Positions 29,874 through 39,328 of a stretch of DNA of 40,103 nucleotides are shown in pieces (positions within the stretch are counted from its first letter, which is position 1; each line of letters starts with the position of its first letter). The stretch lies in the NCBI RefSeq assembly GCF_005844425.1, contig NZ_SPHL01000016.1, positions 1 to 40,103 of the forward strand, written 5' to 3'. A model generated the notes under the pieces. It was not told the DNA's origin. It did not search any database and worked only from the letters and a program-made list of their open reading frames with translations. The stretch is from Anaerofustis stercorihominis. GTDB lineage: Bacteria > Bacillota > Clostridia > Eubacteriales > Anaerofustaceae. Made by a program: the position numbers and the translations under genes.

Positions 29874-31778
29874 ATGAAAATAAACAATGAATTTTTAATA
29901 ACAACAAAAAAAGAAATGGAAGAAAGAGGAATATCCCAGCTCGATTTTATTATAGTAACAGGAGATGCCTATATAGACCATCCCTCTTTTGGAACTGCAA
30001 TAATAGGCAGACATCTTGAAAGCCTTGGATTTTCCATAGGTGTTATCCCTCAACCAAACTGGAAAGAAAAAGAATCCTTTATGGTACTTGGCAGACCTAA
30101 ATATGCTTTCCTTGTAAACAGCGGAAATATAGACAGCATGGTAAATCATTATACTGCATCAAAGAAAAAAAGAAACGATGATGCATATACAGAAGGCGGA
30201 GTCGCAGGAAAACGTCCTGACAGAGCCGTAATAGTATATTGCAATATGATAAGAATGGCATACAAAAAAGTTAATATAATAATCGGAGGAATAGAAGCAA
30301 GCCTTAGAAGATTTGCACATTATGATTATTGGGACAACAAAGTGAGACACTCCATACTTACAGACTCCACAGCCGATATGCTGACATACGGAAGCGGAGA
30401 AAAAATACTTGGAGAAATTGCAACAAGACTAAAAAACGGTGAAAACTTAAAAGATATAACCGATGTTAAAGGTTCTTGTTATATGACAAGCGATATAAGC
30501 AATATTGAAGATGCAATTATTATCCCTTCCTATAAAGAAGTATGCTTAGATAAAGAAAAATATAATAAGGCTTTTAAAGTTCAATATCAAAACCAAGACC
30601 CGATAACAGGAAAAACAATAATTCAATTTATGGATAAAACTTATCTTGTCCAAAACCCTCCAATGATGCCCCTAAACAGAGAAGAACTGGATAAAGTATA
30701 CGGACTGTCTTATGCAAGAAAACCTCACCCTATGTACAAAAAAGAAATTCCGGCAATAAAAGAAATTGAGTTTTCCGTTACTTCAAACAGAGGATGCTTT
30801 GGTAACTGCTCTTTTTGCGCTCTAACATTTCATCAAGGAAGAATGGTACAGTCAAGAAGTAAAAAAAGCATAATCGACGAAGTAAAATTGCTTACAAAAA
30901 TAGACGGTTTTAAAGGATATATTCATGATATAGGAGGACCAACAGCAAACTTTAAAAATCCTTCATGTCAAAAACAAATGAAATACGGAACATGTGTTGG
31001 GATAAACAAAACTTGCCTATCTCCTTCTCCTTGCAAAAATTTGGAAGTTGATCACAGCGAATTTTTAGATGTGTTAAGAGCAGCAAGAAATGTAAAAAAC
31101 GTAAAAAAGGTTTTTGTTAGAAGCGGCATAAGATATGATTATCTTCTTTTAGAAAAAGACCCTACGGTTTTAAAGGAACTTGTAAAACATCATATAAGCG
31201 GACAACTTAAAATAGCTCCGGAACATATAAACAATAAAACATTAAAACAAATGGGGAAACCGGGAAGAGAAGTTTACGAAAAATTTGTAGATAAATACAA
31301 CAAAGTAAACAAAGAACTTGGCATGAAACAATATTTGGTTCCATACTTTATTTCATCACATCCGGGATGTACCATACAAGGAGCATTGGAGCTTGCACTG
31401 TATATGAAAAAACATAATATACGACCAAGACAGGTACAGGATTTTTATCCAACACCGGGAACTTTATCAACTTGTATGTTTTATACAGGAAAAAATCCTC
31501 TGACAAATGAAAAAGTATTCGTTCCAAAAACATATGAAGAAAAACAAACGCAGAGAGCTTTTATGCAATATTACAAACCTGAAAACAAAGAAAGAATAAG
31601 AAAAGCTCTTATAAAAATAGGCAGAACAGATTTAATAGGTCCTTATGAAAACTGTTTGGTATTTGAAAAGAGAGAATTTAAAAATAATAAAAACAATAAA
31701 AGAAAAACATCTTCTAAAAAATTAACAAACAAAAGCGGCAAAGGAAAACCAAACAGCAGAAAGAGAAGATATAAATAA
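29874..31778 (+). CDS. YgiQ family radical SAM protein
   Basis: A 634-residue UPF0313/YgiQ protein. An N-terminal B12-binding-like region (VTGDAYIDHPSFG, GGIEASLRR) is followed by the radical SAM Cys triad near residue 310 (NRGCFGNCSFC). Then come a GGPTANF stretch, a second Cys-rich region (SCQ...GTC...CLSPSPC) and DFYPTPGT. The C-terminal ~40 residues are a basic Lys/Arg/Asn/Ser-rich tail that could bind nucleic acid. Full length for the family. Function is not established to my knowledge. Convergent with ksgA, sharing a bidirectional terminator. Confidence 0.92.
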   Translation: MKINNEFLITTKKEMEERGISQLDFIIVTGDAYIDHPSFGTAIIGRHLESLGFSIGVIPQPNWKEKESFMVLGRPKYAFLVNSGNIDSMVNHYTASKKKRNDDAYTEGGVAGKRPDRAVIVYCNMIRMAYKKVNIIIGGIEASLRRFAHYDYWDNKVRHSILTDSTADMLTYGSGEKILGEIATRLKNGENLKDITDVKGSCYMTSDISNIEDAIIIPSYKEVCLDKEKYNKAFKVQYQNQDPITGKTIIQFMDKTYLVQNPPMMPLNREELDKVYGLSYARKPHPMYKKEIPAIKEIEFSVTSNRGCFGNCSFCALTFHQGRMVQSRSKKSIIDEVKLLTKIDGFKGYIHDIGGPTANFKNPSCQKQMKYGTCVGINKTCLSPSPCKNLEVDHSEFLDVLRAARNVKNVKKVFVRSGIRYDYLLLEKDPTVLKELVKHHISGQLKIAPEHINNKTLKQMGKPGREVYEKFVDKYNKVNKELGMKQYLVPYFISSHPGCTIQGALELALYMKKHNIRPRQVQDFYPTPGTLSTCMFYTGKNPLTNEKVFVPKTYEEKQTQRAFMQYYKPENKERIRKALIKIGRTDLIGPYENCLVFEKREFKNNKNNKRKTSSKKLTNKSGKGKPNSRKRRYK

Positions 31779-31811
31779 AAAACATTTTGTGTTTCCACAA
31801 AATGTTTTTTA
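31778..31811. terminator. Bidirectional terminator
   Basis: AAAAAACATTTTGTG / CACAAAATGTTTTTT, a perfect 15-bp stem around TTTC. It overlaps the stop codons of both convergent genes. Confidence 0.88.
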
Positions 31812-32675
31812 TTTATTTATAAAAGAATTTATTTCATTTGAAAGTTTCGCAAATTGCTCTATTGTTATGTTTTCAGCTCTTACTTTTTCATCTAATCCTG
31901 AATTTATCAAAGCTTGTTTTAACAAATCTTTATTTAAAGATAATCCGTTAGCAAGAGAATTAAAAACCATTTTTCTTCTGTTTAAAAAGGCAGCTTTAAC
32001 GACTTTAAAAAATACTTTTTCATCATCAACTTCAATTCCTTCTTTTTTTCTCGGTGTAATTCTAAGCACCGTAGAATCAACCTTCGGCATTGGAACAAAT
32101 ACAGTTTTAGGAACATTAAACAATCTTTCAACATCTGCATAATAATCAACAACAACCGTAAAAGATGAATAATCCTTTGAATTTACTTTTGCGTTAAGCC
32201 TTGTTGCAACTTCTTTTTGAAGCATTACAACAATATTATTAAACTCAACTTCATCTTCCAATACTTTCATAAGAATTGGAGATGTGATGTAATAAGGAAG
32301 ATTTGAAATAAATTTTATTTTTCTTCCTTCTTTTATTTCTTCAGCTAAAATATCTTTTAAATTGGTTTTAAGTATATCTTTATTAATAATTTGTATATTT
32401 TCATATTCACTTAAAGTTTCTTCAAGCATCTCAACAGCTCTTGAATCTATTTCAACAGCATACACTTTATATGCTCTATCTGCTAACTTTTGAGTAAGAC
32501 TGCCCATACCGGGACCGACTTCAAGAACAGCTTCGTCATCTTTTAATTCTAAGGCATCAACAATTTTTAACACTATATTTTCATCTGTTAAAAAATTTTG
32601 TCCTAAATCCTTTTTAAATCTAAAATCATATTTTGATGTTATTTCGTTTATTGTATTTTTATTTGTTGCTTTCAT
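31809..32675 (-). CDS. rsmA: 16S rRNA adenine dimethyltransferase KsgA/RsmA
   Basis: 288 residues. This enzyme dimethylates two adjacent adenines in helix 45 of 16S rRNA during 30S assembly. The sequence shows LGQNFLTD, the SAM motif LEVGPGMGSLTQ (52-63), VEIDSR and the catalytic NLPYYITSP motif near 125, with a C-terminal helical domain ending in IEQFAKLSNEI. Its start is three bases after the flippase stop, so it is cotranscribed with it. Complete and typical for the family. Confidence 0.96.
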   Translation of the reverse strand: MKATNKNTINEITSKYDFRFKKDLGQNFLTDENIVLKIVDALELKDDEAVLEVGPGMGSLTQKLADRAYKVYAVEIDSRAVEMLEETLSEYENIQIINKDILKTNLKDILAEEIKEGRKIKFISNLPYYITSPILMKVLEDEVEFNNIVVMLQKEVATRLNAKVNSKDYSSFTVVVDYYADVERLFNVPKTVFVPMPKVDSTVLRITPRKKEGIEVDDEKVFFKVVKAAFLNRRKMVFNSLANGLSLNKDLLKQALINSGLDEKVRAENITIEQFAKLSNEINSFINK

Positions 32676-32678
32676 ATT

Positions 32679-34244
32679 TTATTTTCCTATAACACTTCTT
32701 ACTTCATTTATATTAAGAACTTTAGTAATATATATTAATGCAAAGTAAACAACAGCAGCAACAATTATTACAATTACAGTTAAAATACTGTTGCCTACAA
32801 AACCCGCAAGGAATGTTTTTAATATAAAACATATAATTCCCATTACGGCTGCACAAAAAAGATTTTTTATAAAAGCCATACCAAGACCTCTATAAGTAGA
32901 ACCAAGGAATTTCTTTATTGCTCTGTAATCAAGACTTGCCACAACAAAGTCAGCGCCTAAAGTTCCAAGAATTGCACCGTAAATATTCAAGAAAGGAATC
33001 TGTATTAATATTACATTTAAAACAAGTTTTATAACACAACCCACAGCTAAATTTTTTACAGGAACTTTTAAAAGTCCAACACCTTGCAATATCCCCTGCA
33101 TTGTAGTTGATATCATAGTAAACACTATGCCAATGGATAACAATCTAAGCATATTTGCTCCGTTAGCATCGCCAAACAATAATGTTGTTACCTCACTTGC
33201 CATAACAATAAGACCGGCAATACAAGGAAGAGCAAGCATTAAAACAACTTTAAAAGTTAAAAATGTTTTTTGTCTTATCTGCTCTGTGTTTTTTCTTACA
33301 AATGATTCAGAAATTGTCGGAACCAAGCTGGCAGCAAGAGATGAAGACAATATAAGAGGTATACTTATAATAGTCTGTGCTCTTTGTGATAATTGCCCCC
33401 ATAAAATCGTTGCTTCTTCAACACTAAATCCTGCCTTTTGTAAAAATGCAGAAACAGTAAATGAGTTAATCAAATTCATTGAAGAAGTAACAAGAGAAGC
33501 AATCGTAATTGGAATTGCAATTGCTGCTAAAATTTTAAGTATGGTTTTTACATCTTCGGTAGACTTTGTTTTTTGATTTTTTATTTGTCTTTTTATTCTC
33601 GGTCTTATCTTTAAAAAACATAAGAATAAGAATAAACTGGCAACCAAAGCACCGGCAGTAGCTCCAAAAGTCGCACCGGCAGCACCAAAAGCAACACCAA
33701 ATTGTTTATATAAAAATACGGCAAGCCCAAGTCCTACAACAACCCTTGTTATTGATTCAACTATTTGTGAAATGCTTGGAGGTGTCATATTTTGCATACC
33801 TTGGAAGAAACCTTTAAATGATGACAAAATACAAACACAAAGAGGCGCAAAAGCCAAACCAAGGATTGAATAATACGTATCTGGATGCCACTTAAATATT
33901 GAAATAAAGAAATGAGCTCCGAATAACATAATAGCTGAACATACTGCACCAATTAAAGCAAGAGTAGTAACAGCAACTTTGAATACTCTGTAAGCTCCAT
34001 CGTATTTTCCTAAACTTATTCTTTCAGAAACCATTTTTGAAATAGCAACCGGAAGTCCTATAACAGAAATAGCAAGTAAAAATGTATATACAGGGTATGC
34101 GTTTCCGTATAACCCCATACCAAAATCGCCAAGAATTCTTACTAAAGGAAGTTTTAAAAACATCCCAAGGAACTTTGCAACTATTCCACCAAAAGCAAGA
34201 ACAGCAGCACCTGTTAAATAATTTTTCTTTTTACTAGCGCTCAA
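32679..34244 (-). CDS. MATE/MOP-type flippase, SpoVB/MurJ (YtgP) family
   Basis: A 521-residue polytopic membrane protein with about 14 spans. The N-terminus LTGAAVLAFGGIVAKFLGMFLKLPLVRILGD and the later TMQGILQGVG and GAILGTLGADFV stretches match the polysaccharide/lipid II flippase group (SpoVB, YtgP, MurJ). It likely flips lipid II or an oligosaccharide lipid. The start is a TTG at 34242-34244, chosen because GGAGG lies eight bases upstream and no ATG is near. Its own promoter is seen at 34277-34304. Which subfamily (MurJ-like or sporulation-like) I cannot tell. Confidence 0.88.
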   Translation of the reverse strand: MSASKKKNYLTGAAVLAFGGIVAKFLGMFLKLPLVRILGDFGMGLYGNAYPVYTFLLAISVIGLPVAISKMVSERISLGKYDGAYRVFKVAVTTLALIGAVCSAIMLFGAHFFISIFKWHPDTYYSILGLAFAPLCVCILSSFKGFFQGMQNMTPPSISQIVESITRVVVGLGLAVFLYKQFGVAFGAAGATFGATAGALVASLFLFLCFLKIRPRIKRQIKNQKTKSTEDVKTILKILAAIAIPITIASLVTSSMNLINSFTVSAFLQKAGFSVEEATILWGQLSQRAQTIISIPLILSSSLAASLVPTISESFVRKNTEQIRQKTFLTFKVVLMLALPCIAGLIVMASEVTTLLFGDANGANMLRLLSIGIVFTMISTTMQGILQGVGLLKVPVKNLAVGCVIKLVLNVILIQIPFLNIYGAILGTLGADFVVASLDYRAIKKFLGSTYRGLGMAFIKNLFCAAVMGIICFILKTFLAGFVGNSILTVIVIIVAAVVYFALIYITKVLNINEVRSVIGK

Positions 34245-34276
34245 ATTAATTTCCTCCTGAAAATAGTACTTCTTCT

Positions 34277-34304
34277 ATTATAAACCCGAATTACTAAAAT
34301 TCAA
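34277..34304 (-). promoter_or_regulatory. Promoter of the flippase-ksgA pair
   Basis: Minus strand TTGAAT (34299-34304), 16-nt spacer, TATAAT (34277-34282), in the 65-bp gap after the pseudouridine synthase gene. Confidence 0.6.
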
Positions 34305-34309
34305 CAATT

Positions 34310-35230
34310 TTAACTCTTTTTTAATTTTCCCATAACAAAAACAACATCTTCGGGAAGCTCTGCTTTAAATTCCACCATCTTTTTACTTCTTGGATGAACA
34401 AAAGATATTGATTTTGCATGTAGAGCTTGATGTGAAATCAGTTCACTTTTGTTTTCGTTATATAATGTATCTCCCAAAATAGGATGTCCTATATAAGCGA
34501 AATGAACTCTTAATTGATGAGTTCTTCCGGTTATAAGTTTTGCCTCAACTAAAGAGTGTCCATTAAATTCCTCAATTACTTTATACTTGGTTATGGATTC
34601 TTTTCCATCTTCACTAACTATTCTTTTTAAAACATGCCCCTCTTCTCTTTTTATAGGAGCTGATATATAGCCTTCTTTTTTATCAAGTATTCCTTCAGCT
34701 ATAAGAAGATATCTTTTATCTATTTCATTTCTTATACTTTGATTTTGTATAAAATGATGAACATACTTATTTTTTGCAATAACAACAAGTCCAGAAGTAT
34801 CCATATCAAGTCTGTTAACAAACCTTGTTTTAAAATGTTTGCCTTCTTTATCCCACTTATAATAAATGGCATTTTGAAGAGTATCGAGAGGATGTGAACG
34901 GGTAACATGAACAACCATACCGCTTTCTTTGTTTATAACCACTATATCATCATCTTCGTATATGATATTTATATCAATTTTACTTGATGGTGCATCAGCT
35001 TTTTCAATAGGGAAAAATATTTTTATATTATCATTTTCTTTTAAAACATCAACAAACAAAGCTTCTTTGTCATTAACAAGAAGCTTTCCCTCTCTTATTA
35101 TATATCTAAAGGTCCTGGAAGAATAATCATATTCTTTTTCCAAAAAAGAATAGATATTCTCCCCTTCATATTCTTTACCTACTGTATATTCGTATACCGT
35201 ACTGAATTTATTAGTATTTATCACTTTCAA
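34310..35230 (-). CDS. RluA-family pseudouridine synthase
   Basis: A 306-residue RNA pseudouridine synthase. An N-terminal S4-like RNA-binding segment (about 25-75) is followed by the catalytic domain with Asp142 in NRLDMDTSG (Asn replaces the more common His before RLD, a frequent variant) and GRTHQLRVHFAYIGHPILGD. The start is TTG at 35228-35230 with AGAGG seven bases before it; it overlaps the end of the VanY gene by 20 bases. The RNA target is not determined. Confidence 0.9.
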   Translation of the reverse strand: MKVINTNKFSTVYEYTVGKEYEGENIYSFLEKEYDYSSRTFRYIIREGKLLVNDKEALFVDVLKENDNIKIFFPIEKADAPSSKIDINIIYEDDDIVVINKESGMVVHVTRSHPLDTLQNAIYYKWDKEGKHFKTRFVNRLDMDTSGLVVIAKNKYVHHFIQNQSIRNEIDKRYLLIAEGILDKKEGYISAPIKREEGHVLKRIVSEDGKESITKYKVIEEFNGHSLVEAKLITGRTHQLRVHFAYIGHPILGDTLYNENKSELISHQALHAKSISFVHPRSKKMVEFKAELPEDVVFVMGKLKKS

Positions 35231-36650
35231 AATATTCCTCTAAAGTTAAATTATTATCATGAATTATTTTTGCTAAATCTTTTCCGACGTATCTTATATG
35301 CCAAGGTTCATAGCTATATCCTGTTATTTTTTCCTTATTTTCAGGGAATCTTATTATAAAACCATATTTATAACAATTTTCTTCAAGCCATTTTCCCGCA
35401 GGAGTATCTCCCAAACTTTCCACAAGCTGGTAATTTACTTCTTTTGTACTTAAATCCATAGAAAGCCCCAATTGATGTTCACTCTCTCCCGGTTTGGCAG
35501 AGTAAAAATTGGCATCTTCTTCATTACCATACTGGGCAATATTATCTTTATAAACATCAACTTGTAAACTATATGACCTAAATCCGCTTACACCATAAAA
35601 TTTATAACCAGAGCTTTGAGCAGCTTTACAAAGTTCTTCAAGTGCTTTTGCAGCATCTTTTCTAAGATACATTACAGATTCATTGGACTGCATAAAATCA
35701 ATATTTGGCTTTACAAGGTCTGAAGGCTTGTAACTTGAAGACAAATGTCTTTCTTTATTAACAACGGCATCATATTCATTAGGGTTAGTTATAATCATAT
35801 TGTTATCAATTTCCTCACTTAAATTATCTTTTATAGTATAAGTATATGATTTACTTAATTTTTTATAACTAACAACCATATTTAAGACACTGCCACTTGT
35901 AACACTATCATCAATATTAATTACATTTTTATTTACACTAACATTATTTTTTAAATTTTCACTTGTCACATTAATTGTAATTAAACTTTTATCTACATTA
36001 TCAATTACTTTATTATTAAAGTGGTCTTCTATGACATTTTGAACATTAAATGCATAATTGGTACCGGTTTTTATAGTCTTTGTATCGACACCTATAATTT
36101 GAGTCTTATATGTTACATCACCTCTTAATGTTACATCTCCTACTACCGTAGTTTTAAAAGGCTTGTAATATGCAATGAAACTAAAAAGAAAAACAGTAAC
36201 AAAAACAAAAGCTATAAAAAATATACGCTTTATTTTTACAATTGTACGTCTTCGTCTTCTTGCAATCCTTCTTCTTGTATAAACCGTCGAAGTACGATAA
36301 CTACCATAAGAAGATCTTCTTTCGTAAGGCTCAACCCTTTTAACCGGTCTTCTTACAGCATTAGGATTTTTCCTAATATGTCTTGTATCTCTTTTATTGG
36401 ATACATTCTCCCTTCCTGCTATCCTTTGTAAAAAAGTACCTATATTATATTTAACTTGTTTTTTTATTCTTTTCAATTGTCTGCTAAGCCCATCATTTCT
36501 TTTTCGAATACGAACTTTTTTCCTTTTATTAGAATGATTTTGTTCATATCGAAAAGAATCAGAGCTTAAAGAGCTACTTTTATTTCTTAAAGTATCTCTC
36601 TTTTTTCCATTAAAAATATCTTTTAATGCTTTTCTTTTCTTTTTACTCAT
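35211..36650 (-). CDS. VanY-family D-Ala-D-Ala carboxypeptidase, membrane-anchored
   Basis: 479 residues. The N-terminal ~140 residues are extremely basic (many Arg/Lys), followed by a single membrane helix (IFFIAFVFVTVFLFSFIAYY, ~145-165), so the catalytic part is extracellular. A beta-rich region (~170-290) precedes the VanY domain, which has GFRSY, the zinc motif SEHQLGLSMD (Ser390, His392, Asp399) and EPWHIRYVG (His451). It trims the terminal D-Ala of peptidoglycan stem peptides. The long basic cytoplasmic region is unusual. The ATG overlaps the aminotransferase stop by eight bases (ATGAGTAA). Confidence 0.9.
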   Translation of the reverse strand: MSKKKRKALKDIFNGKKRDTLRNKSSSLSSDSFRYEQNHSNKRKKVRIRKRNDGLSRQLKRIKKQVKYNIGTFLQRIAGRENVSNKRDTRHIRKNPNAVRRPVKRVEPYERRSSYGSYRTSTVYTRRRIARRRRRTIVKIKRIFFIAFVFVTVFLFSFIAYYKPFKTTVVGDVTLRGDVTYKTQIIGVDTKTIKTGTNYAFNVQNVIEDHFNNKVIDNVDKSLITINVTSENLKNNVSVNKNVINIDDSVTSGSVLNMVVSYKKLSKSYTYTIKDNLSEEIDNNMIITNPNEYDAVVNKERHLSSSYKPSDLVKPNIDFMQSNESVMYLRKDAAKALEELCKAAQSSGYKFYGVSGFRSYSLQVDVYKDNIAQYGNEEDANFYSAKPGESEHQLGLSMDLSTKEVNYQLVESLGDTPAGKWLEENCYKYGFIIRFPENKEKITGYSYEPWHIRYVGKDLAKIIHDNNLTLEEYFESDKY

Positions 36651-37890
36651 CCCATTTGCTTAAAACTTCTTTTATTATTTTTGGTGCTAAAGCACACTTT
36701 TCTTCTCCAACAGCGCAAAGAGCAAATCTAAGCCCTGTTTGAAGAGGAATTACAAAAACATTTTCCTCCATTAATAAATCTGCCGCTTTTACCGGATCTT
36801 TACACGGAATACAAACAAAGAAACCATCTTTGTAAGGATATAACTTAAGGCCTACTTCCTCGCTTTTTTGTAAAAACACATCAGCTCTTCTTCTAAGCAT
36901 TTTTACATAGTGGTCTCTTTCCTTAATAAAATTATTGCCAAGATTTTCATCATTTATAATATCAGTAAGAACTCTCATGGCACCTTTTGTTCCGTTTGAC
37001 CAAGTTCCTCTGTTTGAATGTAAATTTGTATAGAAAAATTCTTTTGCAATTTCTTCTTTTGATGTTACACATAATAAAGCTCCATTTCTAAGTCCATACA
37101 TTGTATAACCTTTTGAAGCAGAGAACGCAAATAAAATAAGAATATTTTCATCAAGACCCGCAAATTTTTCCATAAATTTACGTCTATTAAATTTTTCATC
37201 GCAAAAATCAATATATGCAATATCAACAAGAACAATTATTTTATTGTCTTTATCCTTTGCAGCTTCTTTTAATACTACTAAAATTTCATCCCACTCTTCA
37301 TCTGAAACAGAATATCCTGTTGGATTATGCGCAGGTGTATTAAATATTGTTAAAAGTCTTTTTTGTTTAGTTAAATAATAATTAAACTTTTCTTTAAAAG
37401 CATCAATATCAAGTCCGCCATTTTCGTTAAACATATTATATGTATCGAGTTTTCTTCCGCTTTCAAGACAAATTGTGTTATATGGATCCCAGTATAAACT
37501 TGATGTTATGACCGTATCTCCAATATTTGTATAATTAAATACGCTGTGATGTATTGCTCCTGAACCTCCCGGTGTCGCAACAGCTTCTATATAAGCGTTT
37601 GGCATATGATCTTTAAAACATGCTTTTTTTACGGCCTTTAAAAAATCTTTATCACCTTCAATACTTGCATAAGCAGCTATTTTAGGTGCTTCTAAACTTT
37701 CTAAATAATCATAAACACTTTTAAATGCCACAAAATCTCCGTTATCTTCCAAAAGTACGCCCATTGATGAATTTATCACCTTGTCAGGACCGTATTTTTC
37801 AACGGCTTCGCTTGCCTTTGCTGAAATTGTAAAAATAGTATCATTCTCTACGGGTCTTATCGCATGATCCGCAACCATATTTTTTGACAT
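36643..37890 (-). CDS. PLP-dependent class I/II aminotransferase
   Basis: A 415-residue aminotransferase. It has a TPGGSGAIHHSVFNYTNIGD substrate/cofactor region, NTPAHNPTG (cofactor-binding Asn), VDIAYIDF (Asp and Tyr) and the Schiff-base Lys in SASKGYTMYGLRNG, with GLRFALCAV supplying the carboxylate-binding Arg. It resembles the aromatic/aspartate aminotransferase group. The first in-frame start is at 37920, but the ATG at 37888-37890 has a GGGAGGAG site, so I use that. First gene of an operon with VanY and RluA genes, both overlapping. Substrate amino acid unknown. Confidence 0.88.
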   Translation of the reverse strand: MSKNMVADHAIRPVENDTIFTISAKASEAVEKYGPDKVINSSMGVLLEDNGDFVAFKSVYDYLESLEAPKIAAYASIEGDKDFLKAVKKACFKDHMPNAYIEAVATPGGSGAIHHSVFNYTNIGDTVITSSLYWDPYNTICLESGRKLDTYNMFNENGGLDIDAFKEKFNYYLTKQKRLLTIFNTPAHNPTGYSVSDEEWDEILVVLKEAAKDKDNKIIVLVDIAYIDFCDEKFNRRKFMEKFAGLDENILILFAFSASKGYTMYGLRNGALLCVTSKEEIAKEFFYTNLHSNRGTWSNGTKGAMRVLTDIINDENLGNNFIKERDHYVKMLRRRADVFLQKSEEVGLKLYPYKDGFFVCIPCKDPVKAADLLMEENVFVIPLQTGLRFALCAVGEEKCALAPKIIKEVLSKWDE

Positions 37891-37998
37891 ATCTTCTCCT
37901 CCCACACCATTTAATATCATGATTATATCAAAAATTTTTTTTAAATAGTAGTAATTTAAAAAATTTAAAGTATAATATAGTAAAAGGAGTGATTTAAT

Positions 37999-38334
37999 AT
38001 GAAAATTAACGCAAACAACAGCTATAAACTAGTTAAAGAAGAAGTTAACAACACATACGAAGTATTAAAAGACGGACTTTCTATGGAAGAAATTACAGAC
38101 ATATTACTTCATGATCCCAAAAAACCCGTTATGGGAATGTATAAATTATTCATGACAATTGCAATAGCAAACCTAGAAGCCAGAAATGATATAATGGAAG
38201 ACAGGGTTTTAACTAAAGCAGCTATTTATATGGATTATTTTGCCAATGGCGGAAAACAAGATGAATTTTTTATGACAAAACAAGATTTATTATATGACGA
38301 TCTTGAATTTATAAGAAACAAATATTTAAAATAA
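37999..38334 (+). CDS. Hypothetical protein, helical, 111 residues
   Basis: A small soluble protein predicted to be all-helical. No signal peptide, membrane helix or metal motif is seen, and I recognise no family. The sequence has an amphipathic EEVNNTYEVLKDGLSMEEITDILL segment and a Met-rich middle (KPVMGMYKLFMTIAIANLEA). The start has AAAGGAG 9 bases upstream and a TATAAT at about 37972, so it is very likely expressed as a single-gene unit. A weak hairpin with T-run (38358-38398) follows. Divergent from the aminotransferase operon. Confidence 0.72.
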   Translation: MKINANNSYKLVKEEVNNTYEVLKDGLSMEEITDILLHDPKKPVMGMYKLFMTIAIANLEARNDIMEDRVLTKAAIYMDYFANGGKQDEFFMTKQDLLYDDLEFIRNKYLK

Positions 38335-38357
38335 TCTTATAATTTAATATATAAATA

Positions 38358-38398
38358 ATACCCTGCAAGTATACAAAACTATATTTGTGGGTTTTTTA
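38358..38398 (+). terminator. Probable imperfect terminator after the 111-residue protein
   Basis: ACCCTGCAAGTATA pairs imperfectly with TATATTTGTGGGT, followed by TTTTTT. Confidence 0.5.
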
Positions 38399-38420
38399 TT
38401 AATTAAAACAGGTAAATAAA

Positions 38421-39311
38421 ATGATAAAATCAATTTTAGCTAAAACAATTCTTTCTGGATATAATCAATCAGGTTGGTTTTGTTCAAATTATAATATGAA
38501 TTTATATAGAGGATGTGTGCATGGCTGTATATACTGTGACAGTAGAAGCAACTGCTACAATATCGAAAATTTTGATGAAGTATCATATAAAGAAAATGCT
38601 ATAAATATACTGCAAAATGAGCTACGAAGTAAAAAGAAAAAAGGCGTTATAATGACAGGAGCAATGAGCGACCCCTATAACCCTTTTGAAAAAGAATTAA
38701 ATTTAACAAGAAAATCATTAGAGCTTATTAACAGATATGGTTTTGGTGTAAGTATAATAACAAAATCAGATTTAATCACAAGAGATATCCAAATACTAAA
38801 AGACATAGCGAAACACTCAATAGTCTGTGTGAATATTACCATAACAACTGCATCAGATAACTTAGCAAAAAAAATAGAACCAAATGCGCCATCAAGCACA
38901 AAACGCTTTAAAGCAGTAAAAAAGCTTAGGAGCAATAATATTACAACCGGAGTGTTAATGACCCCAACATTACCATTTATAAATGACACAAAAGAAAATA
39001 TAATCAATATGGTAAAACTTGCAAAAATATATAATGCAAGCTATATTTACGCATATAAAGATTTTTGTGTTTCATTAAGAGATAATCAAAGAATGTATTA
39101 TTATTCAAAACTTGATGAGCTTTTTCCAAAAGTAAAAGACAAATATATTAACACCTTTCAAGATAAATACTGGTGCTGTTCCACAAACAGAGAAAAGCTT
39201 TGGGATATATTTGTAAATGAATGCATAAAAAACAATATTGAATATGACCATAAAAAAATAGATGAAATAATTAAAAAAGGCTATAATAAAACACAAATGA
39301 GTCTATTCTAA
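38421..39311 (+). CDS. Radical SAM protein, SplB-like (COG1533-type)
   Basis: 296 residues. The radical SAM cysteines are Cys32, Cys36 and Cys39 (YRGCVHGCIYCD), the arrangement of the SplB-related group of uncharacterised radical SAM proteins. TGAMSDPYNPFEK and a TKSDLITRDIQIL strand follow, as in that group. The spore photoproduct lyase Cys beyond the triad is not apparent, so I do not call it a true SplB. Followed 17 nt later by the pentapeptide repeat gene, so they are probably an operon. A third radical SAM gene in this window. Confidence 0.85.
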   Translation: MIKSILAKTILSGYNQSGWFCSNYNMNLYRGCVHGCIYCDSRSNCYNIENFDEVSYKENAINILQNELRSKKKKGVIMTGAMSDPYNPFEKELNLTRKSLELINRYGFGVSIITKSDLITRDIQILKDIAKHSIVCVNITITTASDNLAKKIEPNAPSSTKRFKAVKKLRSNNITTGVLMTPTLPFINDTKENIINMVKLAKIYNASYIYAYKDFCVSLRDNQRMYYYSKLDELFPKVKDKYINTFQDKYWCCSTNREKLWDIFVNECIKNNIEYDHKKIDEIIKKGYNKTQMSLF

Positions 39312-39328
39312 AAATAAAGGAAACATAA

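Noticed and set aside
31789-32142. Plus-strand frame opposite ksgA
   Set aside because: A shadow of a conserved gene; it begins within a bidirectional terminator.
38421-39311. Spore photoproduct lyase
   Set aside because: The radical SAM triad fits the SplB-related group, but I do not see the extra conserved Cys of true photoproduct lyases, so only a family-level call is made.
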